From an uncultured Eubacteriales bacterium (GTDB taxonomy: Bacteria > Bacillota > Clostridia > Oscillospirales > Oscillospiraceae), in contig URTG01000036.1 in NCBI GenBank assembly GCA_900550705.1, forward strand, positions 1-12,115: a DNA stretch of 12,115 bases. The letters are read 5' to 3'. Position numbers and translations under genes: made by a program. Each line of letters opens with the position of its first letter. The stretch's first letter is position 1. The notes beneath the pieces were generated by a model. The model did no database searches. It saw only the letters and a list, made by a program, of their open reading frames with translations, and was not told the DNA's origin. This document shows, in pieces, positions 1 to 7,949 of this stretch.

Positions 1-26
1 GAAGTCTTATGATTTTCGAAGACTTC
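1..26 (-). terminator. Possible terminator hairpin ending the murD-to-DUF362 cluster
   Basis: Bases 1-8 (GAAGTCTT) pair perfectly with 19-26 (AAGACTTC) around a 10-base loop. The hairpin lies about 18 bases beyond the stop codon of the last minus-strand gene, where a rho-independent terminator is expected. The T-run that would confirm it on the minus strand would fall before base 1, outside the window, so it is only a candidate. Confidence 0.4.
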
Positions 27-43
27 GGCGCTTTTTGCGTCCA

Positions 44-1165
44 TTACACGGTGACAAGCTCGTAGCTCTGGGTGCCCAGGCCGATCTTCTCGGCGTGGTC
101 CAGACAGCTGCGCCACTCCGACGCGGGGGTGGTGTTCTTGAAGTGGTCGTGGTGGTCGCAGAAGCCGGCCTCGTGCATCCGGTCATCCAGCAGACTGCCG
201 GGCATGGGGTTCTGCTTCAGGCAGGCATCCACGCAGGCCCGGTCCAGGGCCACCGGGTCGAAGGAGGCGAACATACCCACATCGGGGAGAATGGCAACAT
301 CGTTCTCCGGGTGGCAGTCGCAGTAGGGCGAAATTTCAAGGACCAGGTTAATATGGAAGCCGGGGCGGCCGTCCACCACGGCCTTGGCATACTCCGCCAT
401 TTTGCAGTTCAGCAGCTCCGCCGCACTATCGTCGTCGGTGGAGATGGCATCGAAGGCACAGGCGGCGATGCACCGTCCGCAGCCCACGCAGCGGTTGTGG
501 TCAATGTGGGCCTTGCCGCCCTCATAGGAAAAGGCGTCCTGGGCGCACTGCTTGGCGCACTGGCGGCAGCCCACACACAGAGCGGGGTCTGCCTGGGGTT
601 TGCCGGAGGCGTGCTGCTCCATCTTGCCCCGGCGGCTGCCGCAGCCCATGCCGATGTTCTTGATGGCCCCGCCGAAGCCGGTCGCCTCGTGGCCCTTGAA
701 GTGACTCAGGCTGATGAACACGTCGGCATCCATAATGGCCCGGCCGATCTTCGCCGTTTTCACATACTCGCCGCCCGCCACGGGGACCTCCACGTCGTCG
801 CTGCCCTTCAGACCGTCGCCGATGATGACATGGCAGCCGGTGGAGAAGGGGGAAAATCCGTTTTCATAGGCGCTGTCCATGTGCTCGATGGCGTTCTTCC
901 GGCGGCCGGGATACAGGGTGTTGCAGTCCGTCAGGAAGGGGATGCCGCCCAGGCTTTTTACCACGTCGGCCACCCGCTTGGCATAGTTGGGGCGGAGATA
1001 GGTCAGGTTCCCCGGCTCGCCGAAGTGGATTTTAATGGCGGTCATTTTCCGGTTGAAGTCGATGTCCCCCAGTCCGGCGGCCCGAATGAGCCGCTCCAGC
1101 TTGTCCAGGCGGCTGGTGCCCACGGGCACCCGCAGAGATGTGTAGTATACCTTCGCTTTCTGCAT
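44..1165 (-). CDS. DUF362 domain protein with two 4Fe-4S clusters
   Basis: This 373-residue protein belongs to the DUF362 family of predicted cytoplasmic iron-sulfur proteins. Two ferredoxin-type CxxCxxCxxxC motifs sit mid-protein: C187, C190, C193, C197 and C216, C219, C222, C226. They are flanked by DUF362 sequence on both sides, including SHFKGHEATGFGGAIKNIG near residues 154-172 and the CDC/PDVG...SFDPVALD region near 292-319. Each motif should carry one 4Fe-4S cluster, implying electron transfer, but the reaction and partner are unknown for the family. Some relatives are annotated only as 4Fe-4S binding protein. The ATG at 1163-1165 follows a GAGGAGG ribosome binding site. The gene starts 27 bases after the ligA stop, so the two are probably co-transcribed. 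I see no signal peptide or membrane segment. The family call is secure; the function is not. Confidence 0.93.
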   Translation of the reverse strand: MQKAKVYYTSLRVPVGTSRLDKLERLIRAAGLGDIDFNRKMTAIKIHFGEPGNLTYLRPNYAKRVADVVKSLGGIPFLTDCNTLYPGRRKNAIEHMDSAYENGFSPFSTGCHVIIGDGLKGSDDVEVPVAGGEYVKTAKIGRAIMDADVFISLSHFKGHEATGFGGAIKNIGMGCGSRRGKMEQHASGKPQADPALCVGCRQCAKQCAQDAFSYEGGKAHIDHNRCVGCGRCIAACAFDAISTDDDSAAELLNCKMAEYAKAVVDGRPGFHINLVLEISPYCDCHPENDVAILPDVGMFASFDPVALDRACVDACLKQNPMPGSLLDDRMHEAGFCDHHDHFKNTTPASEWRSCLDHAEKIGLGTQSYELVTV

Positions 1166-1192
1166 ACAAGTTCCTCCTCGGTTTTTTCTCGC

Positions 1193-3175
1193 TCAGTCCT
1201 GCTCCCCCAGCATGGACCGGAATTCTTCCTCCGTCAGGACGGGGATTCCCAGCTCCTCCGCTTTTCGCAGCTTGGAGCCCGCCGCCGCCCCGGCGACTAC
1301 ATAGGTGGTTTTTTTGGACACAGACCCGGTGGCCTTTCCGCCGAATCGCTCTACCGCCGCCGCGGCCTGGTCCCGGGTGAAGTGCTCCAGCGTTCCGGTG
1401 AGCACAAAGGTCATGCCGGCGAAGCGGCGGTCGGTCTCCTCCACCTCTGCGGTCATGTTCACCCCGGCCTCCCGCAGGCGGGCCAGCAGATGCTGACTCT
1501 GGGGGTCGGCCATCCAGGCGCGGATATTGTTGGCGGTGATCTCCCCCACATCCTCCACAGCCATCAGCTCCTCCGGCGTGGCCTGCTCCAGCGCCTCTAA
1601 GGTGCGGAAACGGGCGGCCAGGATTTTGCCGGCCTTCTGCCCCACCTGGCGGATGCCGAGGGCGAAGATCAGCCGGGACAGGTCCTGAGCTTTGGAGCGC
1701 TCCACGGCGTCCAGCAGCTTCTGGGCCGACTTCTCCCCCATGCGATCCAGCGTGACCAGGTCCTTCTTCTGGAGGAAATAGAGGTCACCGGGCGTTTTGA
1801 CCAGTCCGGCGTTGACCAGATTTTCCAGAATGGCGATGCCCAGGCCGTCGATGTCCATGGCATCCCGGCTGGCGAAGTGGGCCAGATTCCGCAGCAGCTG
1901 GGCGGGGCACTCTGCGCCGGTGCAGCGGGTGTGAACGCCGTCCTCATCCCGCACCACCGGTGCGCCGCACACCGGGCAGGTGTCCGGCAGATGGTAGGGA
2001 ACGGTGCCCTCGGGCCGCCGGTCCAGCAGGACGGACAGGACCTCGGGAATGATCTCCCCCGCCTTTCGCACCAGCACGGTGTCGCCGATGCGGATGTCCT
2101 TGTCCGAAATAAAGTCCTGGTTGTGCAGGGTGGCGTTGGTCACCGTGGTGCCCGCCAGACGCACCGGCTCCAGCACCGCCTTGGGGGTGAGCACCCCCGT
2201 CCGACCCACCTGGACCACAATGTCCAGCAGCTTGGAGGGCTTCTCCTCCGGCGGGTACTTATAGGCCGCCGCCCAGCGGGGGAATTTGGCGGTGGAGCCA
2301 AGGGCGGCGCGCTCTGACAGGCTGTTTACCTTTACAACTGCGCCGTCGATGTCAAAGGGGAAATTCTCCCGATTTTCCCCGATCTCCCGAATCCGGTCTT
2401 CTATGTCGGAGCACCGGTCACAGCGATAATGGGGAATTACCTTAAAGTTCTTGGCCTGCAAGTATTCCAAGGATTCCAGATGGGTCTGGAAGGTGACGCC
2501 CTCCGCCAGCTGGACATTGAAGACCAGGATGTCCAGCTTTCGGGCGGCGGCGATCCGGGGGTCCAGCTGCCGCAGCGAGCCTGCCGCCGCGTTTCTGGGG
2601 TTGGCGAACAGCGCCTCCCCCCGGCGCTCCCGTTCCTCATTCAGCGCGTGGAACACCTTTTTTGGCATAAAGACCTCGCCCCGGACAATGAGGCGGGGCG
2701 GCGCGTCCGGGATTCGCAGGGGGATGGATTTCACGGTGCGGAGGTTCTCCGTCACGTCCTCCCCCACCTGGCCGTCCCCCCGGGTGGCACCCCGGACAAA
2801 GAGACCGTCCCGGTATTCCAGCGCCACCGACAGGCCGTCGATCTTTGGCTCCACATCGTATTCCACTTGGGTGACGGCGGCCCGGACCCGCTGGTCGAAG
2901 GTCTCCAGCTCCTCGAAGCTGAACACGTCCTGAAGGGACTCCAGGGGCACCGGGTGGGTCACCTGGGCGAAGGACTCCACCGCCCTGCCCCCCACCCGCT
3001 GAGTGGGAGAATCGGGGGTGATTGTCTCCGGATGGGCCTGCTCCAGCTCCTCCAGCCGGCGCATTTTGTGGTCGTAGTCGTAGTCCGACATGGTGGGCCG
3101 GTCCAGCACATAGTATTCATATCCGGCCTGCTCCAATTCCTGCCGCAGCGACTGAATCGTTGTTAACTCGTCCAT
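1193..3175 (-). CDS. ligA: NAD-dependent DNA ligase LigA
   Basis: LigA seals nicks in duplex DNA using NAD, joining Okazaki fragments and finishing repair. The protein is 660 residues, normal for the family. The N-terminal Ia region (YYVLDRPTMSDYDYD) binds NMN, and the adenylation motif KIDG places the AMP-accepting lysine at K111. The OB fold follows. A four-cysteine zinc finger is present at C400, C403, C418 and C423, then helix-hairpin-helix repeats (about 430-570), and a BRCT domain (about 583-660) with the FVLTGTL signature. The frame stays open for another 225 codons upstream, but those codons run through vanZ. The ATG at 3173-3175 is chosen because LigA homology begins there and an AAGGGAG site (3186-3192) lies 10 bases before it. 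The start overlaps the end of the VanZ gene by 13 bases, suggesting translational coupling. Confidence 0.98.
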   Translation of the reverse strand: MDELTTIQSLRQELEQAGYEYYVLDRPTMSDYDYDHKMRRLEELEQAHPETITPDSPTQRVGGRAVESFAQVTHPVPLESLQDVFSFEELETFDQRVRAAVTQVEYDVEPKIDGLSVALEYRDGLFVRGATRGDGQVGEDVTENLRTVKSIPLRIPDAPPRLIVRGEVFMPKKVFHALNEERERRGEALFANPRNAAAGSLRQLDPRIAAARKLDILVFNVQLAEGVTFQTHLESLEYLQAKNFKVIPHYRCDRCSDIEDRIREIGENRENFPFDIDGAVVKVNSLSERAALGSTAKFPRWAAAYKYPPEEKPSKLLDIVVQVGRTGVLTPKAVLEPVRLAGTTVTNATLHNQDFISDKDIRIGDTVLVRKAGEIIPEVLSVLLDRRPEGTVPYHLPDTCPVCGAPVVRDEDGVHTRCTGAECPAQLLRNLAHFASRDAMDIDGLGIAILENLVNAGLVKTPGDLYFLQKKDLVTLDRMGEKSAQKLLDAVERSKAQDLSRLIFALGIRQVGQKAGKILAARFRTLEALEQATPEELMAVEDVGEITANNIRAWMADPQSQHLLARLREAGVNMTAEVEETDRRFAGMTFVLTGTLEHFTRDQAAAAVERFGGKATGSVSKKTTYVVAGAAAGSKLRKAEELGIPVLTEEEFRSMLGEQD

Positions 3176-3831
3176 GAAGCACGGTCTCCCTTCTCTGAGC
3201 ACTGAAATTTCGCGGTCCATTCGGGCAGGCACACCCGAAGCAGACCGTAGAGCCAATAGCCCGCCAGCGTCCCGGCGGTGTTCAGAATCACGTCGTCCAC
3301 GTCGGTATTCCGGCCGACGAACAGCTGCAAAAACTCGATGAGCACCGATGCCGCCAGCCCGCAGCCCACCGCCTTCCACCACCGGGACCGCCGCCAGAGC
3401 AGCCCTTGAAAGAAGCCGATGGGGCAAAAAAGCCCCACGTTGGCCACCATGATGAACATGACCCAGGGACCGCGAAAGGCCCGGCGAATCTCGAGAAACG
3501 GGACCCATTGGATGGTCTCGAGCTGAAACCGCAGGTCCACCCGGGGCAGCAGAGGCAGCTCTCCCCGCAGCACCCGGCCCCAGCGGCTCAGCCGCCAGAA
3601 GCCCCCGGGGAACAGGGTCAATGCCGCCAGTCCGGCGCAGAACATCACAAAGACCAGCAGCGTCCCCTCCCGCAGGCGGGAGCTGACCAGTCCCCTGGCC
3701 TCCAGCCGCTCCATCCGGCGGGGCTGCACGATAAAAAACAGCAGCGCCGCCGCTGCCATGCAGGGCAGCATCTGAACAAAATAATCCGCTGTATTTTCCA
3801 GATACCAAAGGGCGGTATGGAAAAAATTCAT
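3163..3831 (-). CDS. VanZ-family integral membrane protein
   Basis: This 222-residue protein carries the VanZ-like domain. About five hydrophobic segments are visible, near residues 18-37, 56-77, 123-145, 153-171 and 177-199. The conserved C-terminal part reads IEFLQLFVGRNTDVDDVILN, the acid-rich VanZ signature followed by a glycine-rich helix. VanZ of the vancomycin cluster gives low-level teicoplanin resistance, but most chromosomal family members have no known role, and nothing here links this copy to a resistance cluster. The ATG at 3829-3831 lies 15 bases after the yunB stop, with an AAGGGAG-type site upstream. Its stop codon lies inside the start of ligA. The fold assignment is good; the function is unknown. 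Confidence 0.88.
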   Translation of the reverse strand: MNFFHTALWYLENTADYFVQMLPCMAAAALLFFIVQPRRMERLEARGLVSSRLREGTLLVFVMFCAGLAALTLFPGGFWRLSRWGRVLRGELPLLPRVDLRFQLETIQWVPFLEIRRAFRGPWVMFIMVANVGLFCPIGFFQGLLWRRSRWWKAVGCGLAASVLIEFLQLFVGRNTDVDDVILNTAGTLAGYWLYGLLRVCLPEWTAKFQCSEKGDRASWTS

Positions 3832-3846
3832 TGGTGCGTACTCCCT

Positions 3847-4503
3847 TCACGGCGCGGTGTCAGAGGACCACGGCGCCAGATAGGCGTCCGGCACTTGGCC
3901 GACAATCACTGCCTCCGCCAGACACAGCTGGGTCTCTGCGGCCGTCTCGGCCCGCTGTCCCGGCAGCAGCACGGTCAGGGGGACGGAGACCTCCAGCCAC
4001 AGGCGGTAGAGCGTCTGATTGATCCCGGCGGAGTGCAGCTCGCTGCGGAGCCGGGTGGAGATCGTCCCGGCGGACAGGACCTGAACGTGGAGGGCCGGTC
4101 CCCGGGCCCACAGGGCGTCGGCCCCCAGCAGACTGCCCGCAGGGATGGTCACGGTGTGGGTCTGGCTCTGAAACTCCGCCAGCAGCGCCGCGGCCACCTG
4201 GCTCCGCAGCCGATTGGCCGCCGCCATGTCTGCCGTGCCGGACAGGACCCGGCCGTCGCTCCCCCGCTGTACGGTGAGCAGCGCCGCGGCCTCCGGCTGG
4301 GACAACAGGGTCTCCTCCACCACCGCCGTGACCCGGTTTTGCAGCTGTGCCTCGGTCAGAGCCAGCGCCACCGGACGAAGCCGCAGCTCCAGCCCCTCGA
4401 CCATCAGCAGCAGAGCCGCAGCGGAAACTGCCAGGACCAGAACGCGGAGGTCCCGACGGACCGCAGCGCGATACACTCTCCGCCGCCATACCATCCAGCG
4501 CAT
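3847..4503 (-). CDS. yunB: Sporulation protein YunB
   Basis: This 218-residue protein matches the YunB family. YunB is made in the mother cell under sigma-E in Bacillus subtilis and is needed for efficient spore formation; its biochemical role is unknown. Seen here: a basic N-terminus (RRRVYRAAVRRD), one membrane segment at about 19-36, and a long outside domain. Family-typical stretches include the IPAGSLLGADALWARGP region, the INQTLYRLWLEVSVPLTVLLPG region near residues 160-181 and a closing VIVGQVPDAYL. The ATG at 4501-4503 has a strong GGGGAGGTGA site just upstream. It sits 44 bases after the lyase-like gene and 15 before vanZ. No believable sigma-E promoter was found directly upstream, so it may be read from the cluster promoter. 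It is somewhat shorter than the B. subtilis protein as I recall it, but looks intact. Confidence 0.85.
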   Translation of the reverse strand: MRWMVWRRRVYRAAVRRDLRVLVLAVSAAALLLMVEGLELRLRPVALALTEAQLQNRVTAVVEETLLSQPEAAALLTVQRGSDGRVLSGTADMAAANRLRSQVAAALLAEFQSQTHTVTIPAGSLLGADALWARGPALHVQVLSAGTISTRLRSELHSAGINQTLYRLWLEVSVPLTVLLPGQRAETAAETQLCLAEAVIVGQVPDAYLAPWSSDTAP

Positions 4504-4547
4504 GGACTCACCTCCCCGGTCTATCCTATGCGCGGATGGCGCAGCGG

Positions 4548-5807
4548 TTACTCCTTTACCAGCTCCTGAGCGGCCAGCAGGACCCCCAGCTTGCCGGACT
4601 CGAAGGTCAGGCCGCCCTGCAGGTAGACGGTATAGGGCGGGCGCATGGGGGCGTCGGCGGACAGCTCGATGGACGCGCCCTGAATAAAGGCCCCCGCCGC
4701 CATAATGACCTGGCAGTCGTAGCCCGGCATATCCCAGGGCTCAGGGGTGACGTAGGAATCCACCGGCGCGCCGCTCTGGATGCCCCGGCAGAAGCGCTTC
4801 AGCGCCTCCGGCTCCCGCATATGGACCATCTGAATGATGTCATGGCGCACGGCGGTGGAGACGGGCTCGGTCTCATACCCCAGCTTTTCCATGACCCGGG
4901 CGGCAAATACGGCCGTTTTCAGCGCCTGGGCCACCGTGTGTGGGGCCAGGAACAGTCCCTGATACAGGGCGCGGTTCTGCCCCAGGGTGCAGCCGCACTC
5001 CCCGCCGATGCCGGGGACGGTGAGCCGCATGGCGGCCCCCTCCACCAGGTCCCGCCGACCGGCCAGGTAGCCGCCGGTAGGGGCCAGACCGCCGCCGGGG
5101 TTCTTGATGAGAGAGCCCACCACCAGGTCGGCCCCCACATGGGTCGGCTCCTGCTCCTCCACAAACTCGCCGTAGCAGTTGTCCACGATGACAGCGGCGT
5201 TGGGGTTGTGCTCCTTCACCAGGGCGCACAGCGCGCCGATCTCTGCCACGGACAGGGACGCCCGGGTGGAGTATCCCTTGGAGCGCTGGATGAGCACCGC
5301 CTTCACCCGGGGGTCGGAGACGGCCTTTACCAGGCCCTCCCGGTCCGGAGCGTTGTTAAGGAGTTCTACTTGACGATATTCGATTCCGTAGTCTTTCAGG
5401 GAGCCGTGCTCGTTCCCGGTCACGCCGATCACGCCCAGCAGCGTGTCATAGGGCGCGCCCACGGCGGAGACCAGCACGTCGCCGGTCTTCAGCGCCCCAT
5501 ACAGGGCGGAGGCGATGGCGTGGGTGCCGTTGACGAACTGGACCCGGACCAGGGCGGCCTCGGTGCCGAAAATCTGGGCGTAGATCTGGTCCAGCTTGTC
5601 CCGGCCCAGGTCGTCGTAGCCATAGCCGGTGGTACCGGCGAAGTAGGCCTCCGCCACCCGGTTGTCCTGAAAGGCGGAGAGGACACGGGCGGTATTGGTC
5701 TCGGCAATGGCGTCGATCCGGGCGAACTCCTCCGTCAGCTCCGCCTGGGCTTCCGCACCCAGCTTTCGAATGCGGTCGTTGATTTGTAAAGGCATTTCGC
5801 TTTCCAT
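4548..5807 (-). CDS. Methionine gamma-lyase family PLP-dependent protein
   Basis: This is a 419-residue, fold-type I pyridoxal-phosphate enzyme of the methionine gamma-lyase family, often annotated aluminium resistance protein and related to B. subtilis YnbB. The likely PLP lysine is K235 in GSLIKNPGGG, and D209 in IVDNCYGEF would hold the pyridine nitrogen. The GTTGYGYDDLGRD stretch (58-70) and FVNGTHAIA (91-99) are family hallmarks. The real substrate is not established; a carbon-sulfur lyase reaction on a sulfur amino acid is the usual guess. Two starts are possible: ATG at 5805-5807 or ATG four codons later at 5793-5795. The later one is better spaced from a weak GGATGGA site. The 89-base gap before it is the largest in the cluster and holds no clear promoter or terminator. 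Confidence 0.92.
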   Translation of the reverse strand: MESEMPLQINDRIRKLGAEAQAELTEEFARIDAIAETNTARVLSAFQDNRVAEAYFAGTTGYGYDDLGRDKLDQIYAQIFGTEAALVRVQFVNGTHAIASALYGALKTGDVLVSAVGAPYDTLLGVIGVTGNEHGSLKDYGIEYRQVELLNNAPDREGLVKAVSDPRVKAVLIQRSKGYSTRASLSVAEIGALCALVKEHNPNAAVIVDNCYGEFVEEQEPTHVGADLVVGSLIKNPGGGLAPTGGYLAGRRDLVEGAAMRLTVPGIGGECGCTLGQNRALYQGLFLAPHTVAQALKTAVFAARVMEKLGYETEPVSTAVRHDIIQMVHMREPEALKRFCRGIQSGAPVDSYVTPEPWDMPGYDCQVIMAAGAFIQGASIELSADAPMRPPYTVYLQGGLTFESGKLGVLLAAQELVKE

Positions 5808-5870
5808 CCAATCTATCAGTTTCAGCTGTTCAAGGCGTGGTTTTGCACTGCTTTGACAGTCTGGAGTTTA

Positions 5871-5884
5871 TCACAGGTCACAGG
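5871..5884. repeat. Tandem TCACAGG pair in the largest cluster gap
   Basis: Two perfect adjacent copies of TCACAGG lie in the 89-base gap between the third M42 gene and the lyase-like gene. A TTGACA hexamer on the plus strand (5853-5858) lacks a matching -10. The repeat could be a binding site or chance; the gap otherwise shows only a weak bulged hairpin. Confidence 0.25.
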
Positions 5885-5896
5885 CGATCCGCGCGC

Positions 5897-6898
5897 TTAC
5901 ACGGCTTCCAGCTCCGCCTGGGCAAAGGCGGCCGACAGGGCGGCGCACTGCTCTGCGTCGGCCAGAGAGACGGTCTCCACGGGGGTGTGGATATAGCGGC
6001 AGGGAATGGAAATGCCGCCGGTCCGCACGCCGATCCGGGTGGTGTGCATGGCCCCGGCATCGGTGCCGCCGGCCCGCATAATGTCCCGCTGGGCGGTGAT
6101 GCCGTGGGTGTCCGCCAGGCGGGACAGGAGATCGACCACCTGGGGGTGGCAGATGATGGAGGAGTCCATCAGCTTGATGGCCGCCCCCTTCCCCAGCTGG
6201 GCGGTGCCGCAGCGCTCAGAGCCCGGGGTGTCGTCCACGTCGGTGACGTCCACCACCACGCCGTAGTCCGGGTCCACGGACCAGGCGGCGGTCTTTGCCC
6301 CCCGCAGGCCCACTTCCTCCTGCACGGTGAAGACAAAGTACAGGTCGTTGGGGCAGGTCTCGATTCGCTCCATCACCGACAGCAGCACCGCGCAGGAAAT
6401 GCGGTTGTCCAGATAGGGGGAGATCACCCGGTCGCCGCTGCGGATGGGCTGGGCGCCGTAGATGGCGGTATCCCCCACCTGGACCTGCTGCTTGGCGCTG
6501 GCCTCGTCCGCCGCGCCGATGTCCAGATAGCATTCATCCAGCTTCAGCTTGGCGAAGTCGGCCTTCTCCTCCGGGACCAGTGTGCCGCACACGCCGTTTT
6601 TGAAGCGGACGGTGGTGTAGACCGCCTCCTTGGCGGCGATGCCGCCCAGGCTGCCCACCCGAAGGAAGCCCTCCTTCTCAATGTGGGTGACGATGAAGCC
6701 GATGGAGTCCATGTGGGCGGCGAACATCACCCTGGGGCCGTTCCCCCGCTTGCGGACGATGAGATTGCCCATGGCATCGGTGGTGATCTCGTCGGCGTAG
6801 GGCTGGGCCAGACGGGCGATCACCGCGCGGAGGTCCGCCTCGTCGCCGGAGGGACCGTGGGCGGCGTTCAGCGCCTTGAAATATTCAAACAATTCCAT
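5897..6898 (-). CDS. M42 family metallo-aminopeptidase (copy A, last of three)
   Basis: This 333-residue protein is an M42 (TET/glutamyl aminopeptidase-type) dinuclear metallopeptidase that trims amino acids from peptides in the cytoplasm, usually as a self-compartmented dodecamer. Metal and catalytic residues by family pattern are H62 and D64 in AAHMDSIGF, D164 in YLDNRIS, E194-E195 in VQEEVGLRGA, D217 in VVVDVTD and H304 in RYIHTPVETV. All are present, so it should be active. Two small departures from the usual motifs are HMDS instead of HMDE and DNR instead of DDR. The ATG at 6896-6898 has an AAGGAGAAA site upstream and lies 13 bases after copy B. Substrate preference cannot be read from sequence; older labels such as cellulase M or FrvX are misleading. 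Confidence 0.93.
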   Translation of the reverse strand: MELFEYFKALNAAHGPSGDEADLRAVIARLAQPYADEITTDAMGNLIVRKRGNGPRVMFAAHMDSIGFIVTHIEKEGFLRVGSLGGIAAKEAVYTTVRFKNGVCGTLVPEEKADFAKLKLDECYLDIGAADEASAKQQVQVGDTAIYGAQPIRSGDRVISPYLDNRISCAVLLSVMERIETCPNDLYFVFTVQEEVGLRGAKTAAWSVDPDYGVVVDVTDVDDTPGSERCGTAQLGKGAAIKLMDSSIICHPQVVDLLSRLADTHGITAQRDIMRAGGTDAGAMHTTRIGVRTGGISIPCRYIHTPVETVSLADAEQCAALSAAFAQAELEAV

Positions 6899-6911
6899 AG
6901 AAAGTTTCTCC

Positions 6912-7949
6912 TTATGATTGGGGTCCGCCCTGCTCCGCCAGCGCCTGGATAAAGTGCATGGTCAGCGCCCGCATATTCTGAAAATCGGCCGCACTGCCCA
7001 CGCTGGCGGGGGCGTGCAGATAGCGCACTGCGGCGGAGATGGCCGCAACCCGGACGCCGGCCCGGGCGCGCTGGACGCTGCGGGCGTCGTTTCCGCCGGC
7101 GATATACTCCTTGGTCTGCCAGGGGATGCGGTGCTCCTCGGCCAGACGGCGCAGCAGCTCGAACAGCGGGCGGTCGTAGATGGTCCCGCCGTCCATGTAG
7201 GAGATGACCGGCCCCTTCCCCGGGGCGCACACCCGGCGGTGTTCGTCCACACCGGGCAGGTCGGCGGCGGTGGTGGTCTCTAAAATCAGGGCGATGTCGG
7301 GCACCACGGAGAAGGCCGCGCCGAAGGCGCCCCGGGTGCCCACCTCCTCCTGGGCGGTGAACACGAAGGTCACGTCCATGGGCAGGTCTTCCTTCAGCAG
7401 GTCCAGCAGAATGGCGCAGCCGATTCGGTCGTCGATGGCCTTGGCCTTGAGCAGGCCGCTGCCCAATTCCTCGGGCTCCCCCACAAAGGAGCCATAGACT
7501 CCGGGCTGGACCAGCGCCAGGGCGCTCTCCTTGTCCTTGGCCCCGATGTCGATATACAGCGCGTCGGTCTTGGGGGCCTTCTTCTCCTCCTCCCGGCTGA
7601 CCAGGTGGATGGCCTTCAGCCCGATGATGCCGGGGATGCGCTCCGGACCAAGCGTCACCGGCTTGCCGATGGCCACCCGGCGGTCCACCCCGCCTACAAA
7701 GTCAAACTTCAAAAAGCCGCCGTCGGTGACGTGGGTGACGATAAGCCCCACCTCGTCCATGTGCGCGGCCAGCATAAGCCGGGGGCCGTCGGAGCGGGTC
7801 CCCTTCTTCTCTGCAATGAGATTGCCCAGCGCATCTGTCCGGATGGAACTGGCCCAGGGCGCTGCCTGAGCGCGGAGATAGTCCCGCACCTGGTCCTCAT
7901 CCCCGGAGACGCCGTTGAGACGGCAGAGGGTCTTTAACGTTTCAAGCAT
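6912..7949 (-). CDS. M42 family metallo-aminopeptidase (copy B, middle of three)
   Basis: This 345-residue M42 peptidase is a diverged paralogue of its two neighbours. Predicted metal and catalytic residues are H63 and D65 in AAHMDEVGL, D173 in IDDRIGC, E201-E202 in AQEEVGTRGA, E224 in LILETTTAADLPG and H322 in RYLHAPASVGS. The ligand after the EE pair is glutamate, where copies A and C have aspartate, and the last motif is HAPAS rather than HTPVE. Both are consistent with a separate M42 subgroup and different specificity, which is inference. The ATG at 7947-7949 overlaps the end of copy C by 8 bases (ATGCTTGA) and has a GAGGAGG site, so translation is probably coupled. The product should be a soluble cytoplasmic oligomer. 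Confidence 0.93.
   Translation of the reverse strand: MLETLKTLCRLNGVSGDEDQVRDYLRAQAAPWASSIRTDALGNLIAEKKGTRSDGPRLMLAAHMDEVGLIVTHVTDGGFLKFDFVGGVDRRVAIGKPVTLGPERIPGIIGLKAIHLVSREEEKKAPKTDALYIDIGAKDKESALALVQPGVYGSFVGEPEELGSGLLKAKAIDDRIGCAILLDLLKEDLPMDVTFVFTAQEEVGTRGAFGAAFSVVPDIALILETTTAADLPGVDEHRRVCAPGKGPVISYMDGGTIYDRPLFELLRRLAEEHRIPWQTKEYIAGGNDARSVQRARAGVRVAAISAAVRYLHAPASVGSAADFQNMRALTMHFIQALAEQGGPQS

Noticed and set aside
35..1600. Long plus-strand open frame of 521 codons opposite the DUF362 gene and the end of ligA
   Set aside because: It is the antisense of two well-recognised genes. GC-rich coding sequence commonly leaves the opposite strand open; the translation has low-complexity G/A/H/V runs and no family signature.
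3163..3831. Glycopeptide resistance determinant (VanZ)
   Set aside because: Only the VanZ fold is present; there are no vanHAX or regulatory genes nearby, and stand-alone VanZ proteins are common in Firmicutes.
3176..3850. 225-codon upstream extension of the ligA frame
   Set aside because: LigA homology and a ribosome binding site start at 3175; the extension overlaps vanZ, which has a clear family match in another frame.
4523..4530. CATAGGAT on the minus strand before yunB, resembling a sigma-E -10
   Set aside because: No matching -35 is present, and transcription would begin inside the yunB ribosome binding site.
4347..5789. 480-codon plus-strand frame opposite the lyase-like gene, and similar frames opposite the M42, murD and yebC genes
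   Set aside because: These are shadows of recognised minus-strand genes, with no ribosome binding sites or domains of their own.
5853..5858. TTGACA on the plus strand in the 89-base gap
   Set aside because: No -10 element lies 16-18 bases downstream, and no plus-strand gene follows.
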